A DNA stretch of 28,624 nucleotides, taken from an uncultured Flavobacteriales bacterium. Lineage in GTDB: Bacteria > Bacteroidota > Bacteroidia > Flavobacteriales > Crocinitomicaceae. The notes below the pieces were generated by a model. That model saw only the letters and a program-made list of their open reading frames with translations, did no database searches and was not told where the DNA came from. Position numbers and translations under genes: made by a program. Position 1 is the first letter of the stretch. Each line of letters starts with the position of its first letter. Location of the stretch: NCBI GenBank assembly GCA_946480815.1, contig CAMLLB010000054.1, forward strand, positions 1-28,624. The letters run 5' to 3'. Positions 24,611 through 28,624 of this stretch are shown here, in pieces.

Positions 24611-24790
24611 TTATTTCTGTGTAAAGAATTCCCTTTCCATTACCGTTACTTTGTCTTGTTCACTAAGCGTTGCAACCTTAAAACAGTGGAGCTGAACCCA
24701 CTTATAAAAAACGGACTGTTCCTGTTCAGTCAATTCAACAGGAGGCGGAACCCGAAAAGCCTGATGAGTAGGGAAATTTAAACTACCCAT
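24611..24790 (-). CDS. possible small protein of 59 residues, antisense to the PixA-like leader
   Basis: On the minus strand an ATG at 24790 opens a 59-codon frame ending in TAA at 24611. The translation begins MGSLNFPTHQAFRVPPPVEL and continues with two amphipathic helix-like stretches, TEQEQSVFYKWVQLH and LSEQDKVTVMEREFFTQK. Composition and codons look protein-like. Against it, the start lies 1 bp from the oppositely oriented PixA-like start, leaving no room for separate promoters outside coding sequence. Part of the frame recurs upstream of the GH64-like gene, but without a start or the second helix. It may be a real small gene, the source of the duplicated 58-bp element, or chance. Confidence 0.35.
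   Translation of the reverse strand: MGSLNFPTHQAFRVPPPVELTEQEQSVFYKWVQLHCFKVATLSEQDKVTVMEREFFTQK
24715..24772 (+). repeat. 58-bp leader element, copy 1
   Basis: This 58-bp element matches 25424-25481 at 56 of 58 positions. It ends 19 bp before the PixA-like start. It contains a 7-bp hairpin, TCCTGTT (24720-24726) with AACAGGA (24737-24743), whose 3' arm runs into the purine tract AGGAGG. On the plus strand it ends in a tiny frame, ATG AGT AGG GAA ATT TAA. On the minus strand it is part of the 59-codon frame. Confidence 0.9.
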
Positions 24791-24791
24791 T

Positions 24792-25343
24792 ATGGCACAA
24801 ATTTTTATCGCAATTACAGTCGATGCAATTACACTGGCGCAAAGTAAACCCGGAGGTTCATGGAATGCTCCAATTAGCTTAGGAAGCTACAGTTCTTCTG
24901 ATGTTTATGTAGAAATGATGGCACAAGGAAGTGCTGTTGTCAACGACCAGGGAGGATCAGAACTAACGGTTTCTGCTAATGTCGGAGATGAAATTGTCTT
25001 CACTATTTCAGCTCCTGGCGCTGGTCAAAATTATTATCCGGTGCTTTATAACACGGTACTAAGCAATACTAACGTAAGAAGTTTAGGCCCGAATACAGCA
25101 GTTTGGAACAACTATTGCCTTCAATCAGGAGGTTCGGGAAGTCAGCCGAATTTTGCCAATACCATCCCTACGGGATATCCGAATGCCGGCAGCCCCAACA
25201 CATTTGTTTGTGCACAATGGTTATTCCAGGTTAATGGCGCAGGATCGACACAATACAACATGTCTTTTGCGGTAATGGACACTCAAACCGGAAAAGCCAT
25301 CGGCTATTACGTTTGGGATCCGTTCATTAATGTTAACAACTAA
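24792..25343 (+). CDS. PixA/AidA-family (inclusion body) protein
   Basis: A 183-residue beta-sandwich-like protein without a signal peptide. It starts with an alternating strand (IFIAITVDAITLAQS), has VSANVGDEIVFTISAPG, which corresponds to the 'GDxIxW' region of the family, and ends in NMSFAVMDTQTGKAIGYYVWDPFI. That terminal GYYxWDPxI signature is characteristic of the AidA/PixA family. Members form cytoplasmic inclusion bodies in Xenorhabdus or are quorum-dependent proteins in other proteobacteria; their biochemical role is unclear. A 58-bp element shared with the next gene precedes it, and a hairpin follows. The short mature length and intracellular location agree with the family. Function here is not deducible. 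Confidence 0.8.
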   Translation: MAQIFIAITVDAITLAQSKPGGSWNAPISLGSYSSSDVYVEMMAQGSAVVNDQGGSELTVSANVGDEIVFTISAPGAGQNYYPVLYNTVLSNTNVRSLGPNTAVWNNYCLQSGGSGSQPNFANTIPTGYPNAGSPNTFVCAQWLFQVNGAGSTQYNMSFAVMDTQTGKAIGYYVWDPFINVNN

Positions 25344-25364
25344 CTGGCATTCAATAAATCGAAT

Positions 25365-25395
25365 AACCGGCCCTCACTTTTGTCAGGGGCCGGTT
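25365..25395 (+). terminator. hairpin after the PixA-like gene
   Basis: AACCGGCCC (25365-25373) pairs with GGGCCGGTT (25387-25395) around a 13-nt loop, a GC-rich stem followed by only TCACAAC after three T's. It may be a weak terminator or attenuator that lets some transcripts continue into the GH64-like gene 105 bp further on. Confidence 0.55.
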
Positions 25396-25423
25396 TCACA
25401 ACAAAAACCTTGTGAAAATAAGA

Positions 25424-25481
25424 ACTGTTCCTGTTCAGTCAATTCAACAGGAGGCGTAAACCGAAAAGCCTGATGAGTAGG
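25424..25481 (+). repeat. 58-bp leader element, copy 2
   Basis: Second copy of the element at 24715-24772, differing at two positions (GGAAC versus GTAAA in the middle). It ends 18 bp before the GH64-like start. The hairpin TCCTGTT/AACAGGA and the AGGAGG tract are intact, and the tiny plus-strand frame becomes ATG AGT AGG AAT AAA AAA TGA. Sequence on either side is not conserved between copies. Confidence 0.9.
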
Positions 25482-25499
25482 AATAAAAAATGATATACC

Positions 25500-26777
25500 A
25501 TGTCAATTACTACACTTAATACAATTACTCTTAAAAATATTACAGCCCTGGATACTTCCAAATATACCGTTTGGGTTGCCGGTTTTATACAACAACCGGG
25601 TCTTTATATGTATCTGAATACGGATGGGAATTTTACTGCGGATGCGGGCAATTACATCAACATCAATAATGGACTGACGGTCAATGTACCAAACGTGACA
25701 AATTTAGGGAACAATCGCCTGGTATTTTTAGTTACGGAAAGTACTACCACACCACCGGCGCTTTCACCTACCGTTGGTTATACTGCCTATCCGTTTAATG
25801 CTGCTCCGGGTGTTTGCCCTCCGGGTCCATACGATATTTTTGAATTTGGCCCCAATGCTCAATACGATGTATCTGCAGTAGATTCTTTTGGCCTTAATCT
25901 CTCATTTACGGTAACCAATGACGAGTTGGTTTATGGGGCAGTTCCTGCTATTTCACGTCCTGAGATTGCGGAAGCATTTACTGCGTTTACCGGTTCTGAT
26001 CCGCTTGGAAGTGCATTTACACAATTATTGTATACCAGTCCAACCGGTACCGGTTATCCCGATTCAATTATGGGTCAATTTTCCGCTATCGTTTCACCAA
26101 AAGACTGGTTAGCCATTAATCCCAGTGCAAATGGATTGAGTGGCTATTGGACCGATACCATCAATGACTTTTTCGCCAATGGTAATCAACTCAATCTGTA
26201 CTTGAATGCAGCCACCGTGGGCACTTATTCAGGTACAAGTGACGGAACAAAATTTACCCTTACCGGGCCAAACAAATTAACAATAACCATTCCGGCTAGC
26301 GATTTTGCAGGTGACCAGGGATTCATGCAGGCAGTGCGCGGGATCAAACCAGGTGAAAATCAGGATGAATACGATGCTTTCAACCAAATAGAAGCTGCCA
26401 TTTTTCAAGCCATTTCCCGCGGAGTCTTATTGGACGGGGTTGTAGCTGAAGGAGGAAGTATTTCAGATGGTTACACCTCCACAGCGTGGACGAACATTCA
26501 AAACTGGTACACCAATCACAACAATGCATACAACCAGAATCCGAGTGTTTATGATGCTTATGCCAAGTTTTTTCATTGTGCAAGAAACCATGGAGGAATC
26601 ATCATGGGACTTAACTCCGCTCAAAGCCTGGGAATGGCTTATGGATTTAGTTTGGATGAAAATCCGAATGTCGGAAGCTGGTCGGCCGGCAATAATGTTC
26701 CATCCAAAACCAACTACTCCGTTGGATCAGGTCAGGACGTAACACTTACTATCGGAAGATGGTTTCCGGCATCATAA
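25500..26777 (+). CDS. GH64/thaumatin-like superfamily protein (beta-1,3-glucanase-like)
   Basis: A 425-residue protein. Its N-terminal part (TITLKNITALDTSKYTVWVA, then GLYMYLNTDG) and the block YDIFEFGPN...YDVSAVDSFGLNLSFTV (about 117-140) match the thaumatin-like barrel of GH64 beta-1,3-glucanase-family proteins. In these, 'FE(Y/F)' is followed by 'xxVDxFGLPL'. A middle domain (RPEIAEAFTAFTGSD to the GTKFTLTGPNKLTITIPASDF region) and a C-terminal part with FHCARNHGGIIMGLNSAQ complete it. I could not map the catalytic Glu/Asp pair with confidence. No signal peptide is present, which is unusual for a glucanase and may mean a cytoplasmic or structurally repurposed role. It shares its leader element with the PixA-like gene and is followed by a terminator. 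Confidence 0.75.
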   Translation: MSITTLNTITLKNITALDTSKYTVWVAGFIQQPGLYMYLNTDGNFTADAGNYININNGLTVNVPNVTNLGNNRLVFLVTESTTTPPALSPTVGYTAYPFNAAPGVCPPGPYDIFEFGPNAQYDVSAVDSFGLNLSFTVTNDELVYGAVPAISRPEIAEAFTAFTGSDPLGSAFTQLLYTSPTGTGYPDSIMGQFSAIVSPKDWLAINPSANGLSGYWTDTINDFFANGNQLNLYLNAATVGTYSGTSDGTKFTLTGPNKLTITIPASDFAGDQGFMQAVRGIKPGENQDEYDAFNQIEAAIFQAISRGVLLDGVVAEGGSISDGYTSTAWTNIQNWYTNHNNAYNQNPSVYDAYAKFFHCARNHGGIIMGLNSAQSLGMAYGFSLDENPNVGSWSAGNNVPSKTNYSVGSGQDVTLTIGRWFPAS

Positions 26778-26821
26778 CATTAGTTGACTCTCATTAAGGC
26801 ACGTAAAAACGGTTTTTGAGG

Positions 26822-26854
26822 AAAAAGCGAATTACGGAAGTAGTTCGCTTTTTT
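26822..26854 (+). terminator. intrinsic terminator after the GH64-like gene
   Basis: AAAAAGCGAA (26822-26831) pairs with TTCGCTTTTT (26844-26853) around a 12-nt loop and ends in a run of six T. It lies 44 bp beyond the stop codon. The A-rich 5' arm means it could also stop transcription from the minus-strand gene ending at 26946. Confidence 0.85.
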
Positions 26855-26945
26855 GTTATCCCGAGCCGGGGAACGTCAAACTTTTGGATGGAAGATTTGG
26901 AGCGTATATTGAAATCAGAAACACTGAAATTGCCCTAATTTGCTG

Positions 26946-27698
26946 TTATGCATTCCGTTCGTTTACTATCTCCTTCCATCTGGTAAGTATCAATTGTGTG
27001 TAAATTTCTTTTTCTAGTCCATATGAACCCAGCGCAAAACCATCGTTCCATTCAATCAGTGCCGTTCTGCCGTCATCCAAAACTCCAAAGTCAATACCAT
27101 AAGCATCTGTTCTTTGATTTGATTTCTCAAAATCGTAGATTGCATTTTCCACAACTTCCATATTCAATGTTAGAGCTTTGTCACCATCATAGTTCCTCAC
27201 TCCGACAATTCTCGACTTGTTTACAAACACCCGATACTCAGAAAGCCAGTTAACAACCGATGAACAGTACAAATCAGTATCCTTTGCTATCCCATGCAAG
27301 CGGTATAAGTCTCTATTTGAGTTTATGACAAATCCTGTAAAAAGTTTGGCTTTCGATTTAGGTTTCACGAAAATGTTCCCTATATCATTTTCATGACTTC
27401 TCAGTAATAAGTTTCTAATACTACTTTCCCATACATTTCGGTTCAAGTATTTTCTCAGACTTTGAGGATACGAATCATTCGTCCAGTTGATTCCAAGTAG
27501 TTTAAAAACATTCATCATTGTTGGGTTATCACCAACAACCAAGGTGGTATCGTCAATCAACAACTGATTTCTCATCAATCTTTTGGTCGTAAAAAGCTTA
27601 CATTCTATTCCCCTGGCTTCTAAAATTTCCTTTATATCCATGTGTTCCGGCTCCATCTTGTTATTACCATATTCATGAATGTATGCTTTTGAAATCAT
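26946..27698 (-). CDS. ATP-grasp domain protein, R2K-like clade
   Basis: A 250-residue protein. The N-terminal ~75 residues look like a pre-ATP-grasp domain (IKEILEARGIECKLFTTKRL, LVVGDNPTMM). The ATP-grasp core shows NIFVKPKSKAKLFTGF with a nucleotide-binding Lys (FVKPK, 110-114), NWLSEYRVFVNKSRIVGV (150-167) and AYGIDFGVLDDG followed by ALIEWNDGFALGSYG (213-227), which provides the Mg2+-binding Glu/Asn pair. These match stand-alone ATP-grasp proteins of the DUF4343/R2K type, which form amide bonds between a carboxylate and an amine; the substrate is unknown. It stands alone, convergent with the GH64-like gene and divergent from the DUF2461 gene. Confidence 0.8.
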   Translation of the reverse strand: MISKAYIHEYGNNKMEPEHMDIKEILEARGIECKLFTTKRLMRNQLLIDDTTLVVGDNPTMMNVFKLLGINWTNDSYPQSLRKYLNRNVWESSIRNLLLRSHENDIGNIFVKPKSKAKLFTGFVINSNRDLYRLHGIAKDTDLYCSSVVNWLSEYRVFVNKSRIVGVRNYDGDKALTLNMEVVENAIYDFEKSNQRTDAYGIDFGVLDDGRTALIEWNDGFALGSYGLEKEIYTQLILTRWKEIVNERNA

Positions 27699-27888
27699 AT
27701 GATGTATTGAGAGAAACTGACTTAACTTATTGGTTAACGAATATAAACAGTTTTCCGTTTACAGGGTGGTCTGATATCCCTGAAAAAAAGTGCTACACAA
27801 GAACAAGTGTGAAAGGAGTATTGAGCGCAAAAAGAAAAAGTCTAAATTAAGTGTGGGCATGGGACTTACTTCTTCATACCTTTATGCT

Positions 27889-28566
27889 ATGATACAACAA
27901 TATACGCTGGATTTTCTGTCCGATCTAAAAGCAAATAACAACCGTGATTGGTTCCAAACAAACAAATCAATTTATGAAAAGGCGCATCAAAACGCGATTA
28001 CTTTCGCGGATTCTCTGCTGGAAAAAATGAGGGTTCATGACTCCATTGAAACACCATCAGGGAAAGCAAGTTTGTTTCGTATTTATGCCGATACGCGTTT
28101 TTCAAAAGATAAAACTCCCTACAAAACACATTTCGGAATCCGATTGAGCAGAGCAACGGCATATTTGCGAGGAGGATACTATTTTCACCTGGAACCTGGA
28201 AACAGTTTTATGGCCGGTGGATTCTTTTCTCCGAATCCGGATGATTTAAAACGCATTCGGGAGGATATCAGTTTCAATTACGAAGAATGGAAGGAACTGG
28301 TAAGTCAGCCTAAATTTATAGAGGTATTCGGGGAATTAAAGGGTGATGGAGTAAAAACAGCCCCAAAAGGTTTTGATAAGGATCATCCGGCTATTGAACT
28401 ATTGCGGAAAAAGCAATTTATTTTGAGTCGTAATTTTACGGATAAAGAAGTACTGCAATCAGACTTCGCGGAAAGACTGGATCGAACATTCCGGGAACTT
28501 CGTCCGTTTTTCGATTACATGAGTGAAGTGTTAACTACGGATTCGAATGGGGAATCGATCTTGTAA
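27889..28566 (+). CDS. DUF2461 (TIGR02453) family protein
   Basis: I start at the ATG giving MIQQYTLDFLSDLKANNNRD (225 residues). The open frame begins at 27790, but those 33 extra residues are Lys-rich and unlike the family. Family features are the opening 'FLxxLKxNNxRDWF', then SLFRIYADTRFSKDKTPYKTHFG, GGYYFHLEPGNSFMAGGFFSP and KTAPKGFDKDHPAIELLRKKQF. These motifs fit DUF2461 well, and length is normal. The function of this widespread cytoplasmic family is not established. The 190 bp before it, back to the divergent ATP-grasp gene, hold no convincing promoter or gene. Confidence 0.9.
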   Translation: MIQQYTLDFLSDLKANNNRDWFQTNKSIYEKAHQNAITFADSLLEKMRVHDSIETPSGKASLFRIYADTRFSKDKTPYKTHFGIRLSRATAYLRGGYYFHLEPGNSFMAGGFFSPNPDDLKRIREDISFNYEEWKELVSQPKFIEVFGELKGDGVKTAPKGFDKDHPAIELLRKKQFILSRNFTDKEVLQSDFAERLDRTFRELRPFFDYMSEVLTTDSNGESIL

Positions 28567-28624
28567 GAAAGTCAATGGATTTCGACCGTTAGAATGGTCA
28601 AAACACATAAAAATCAAAGATTTA

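Noticed and set aside
24740..24775. CGAAA and CTGATGAG within the 58-bp element resemble hammerhead ribozyme core strings.
   Set aside because: In a hammerhead the order and spacing of GAAA, the stems and CUGAUGA differ; only three bases separate the two strings here, and stems I-III cannot be drawn.
27790..27888. Lys-rich N-terminal extension of the DUF2461 protein.
   Set aside because: It is unlike the family N-terminus; the internal ATG opens exactly at the conserved first helix.

Overview
The window looks like a chromosomal segment of a member of the Bacteroidota, most likely a Flavobacteriales/Crocinitomicaceae-type organism. Four things point there: several putative promoters match the Bacteroidota sigma signal (TTG about 19-21 bp before TAnnTTTG), Shine-Dalgarno sequences are largely absent, lipoproteins are frequent, and the Rhs core is of the Bacteroidota type ([11 protein letters not shown]). 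The genus is an inference, not a measurement.

Layout. (1) 1-3025: the 3' part of a large Rhs/YD-repeat gene with a LamG-like insertion and a private C-terminal tail, overlapped by a small lipoprotein gene that may be its immunity partner, then a strong terminator. (2) 3176-5223: an exported barrel-like protein and a large lipoprotein, followed by a stub of a glyoxalase (VOC) gene. (3) 5397-7886, minus strand: two uncharacterised proteins (one a lipoprotein), a DUF1801 protein and a two-domain chromate-type transporter. (4) 8300-19214: nine tightly packed plus-strand genes, the centrepiece. They encode squalene synthase, squalene monooxygenase, type 2 IPP isomerase, class II HMG-CoA reductase, a GHMP kinase (probably phosphomevalonate kinase), diphosphomevalonate decarboxylase, mevalonate kinase, a polyprenyl diphosphate synthase and an oxidosqualene cyclase. 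(5) 19255-21424: a Crp/Fnr-type regulator, an MFS transporter and a single-domain rhodanese. (6) 21483-24488, minus strand: a cysteine-rich exported HMA-like protein and an apparent four-gene signalling operon (unknown protein, 7-TM protein, histidine kinase, NarL-type regulator). (7) 24611-26777: a PixA/AidA-family protein and a GH64/thaumatin-like protein, each preceded by a near-identical 58-bp element, plus a possible antisense small gene. (8) 26946-28566: an ATP-grasp protein and a DUF2461 protein.

How the main block works. HMG-CoA is reduced to mevalonate, phosphorylated twice, decarboxylated to IPP, isomerised to DMAPP, condensed to a prenyl diphosphate (FPP is required), dimerised to squalene, epoxidised and cyclised. 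The whole route from HMG-CoA to a tetracyclic sterol is therefore encoded in one run of genes whose junctions are overlaps or gaps of at most 6 bp. HMG-CoA synthase and sterol-tailoring enzymes (C-14 and C-4 demethylation, reductases) are absent from the window. The cyclase carries the catalytic DCTSE motif of oxidosqualene cyclases. Its product-determining positions are mixed, Tyr and His as in cycloartenol synthases but Val as in lanosterol synthases, so its product cannot be read off by simple analogy.

No tRNA, rRNA, CRISPR array or insertion sequence was recognised.
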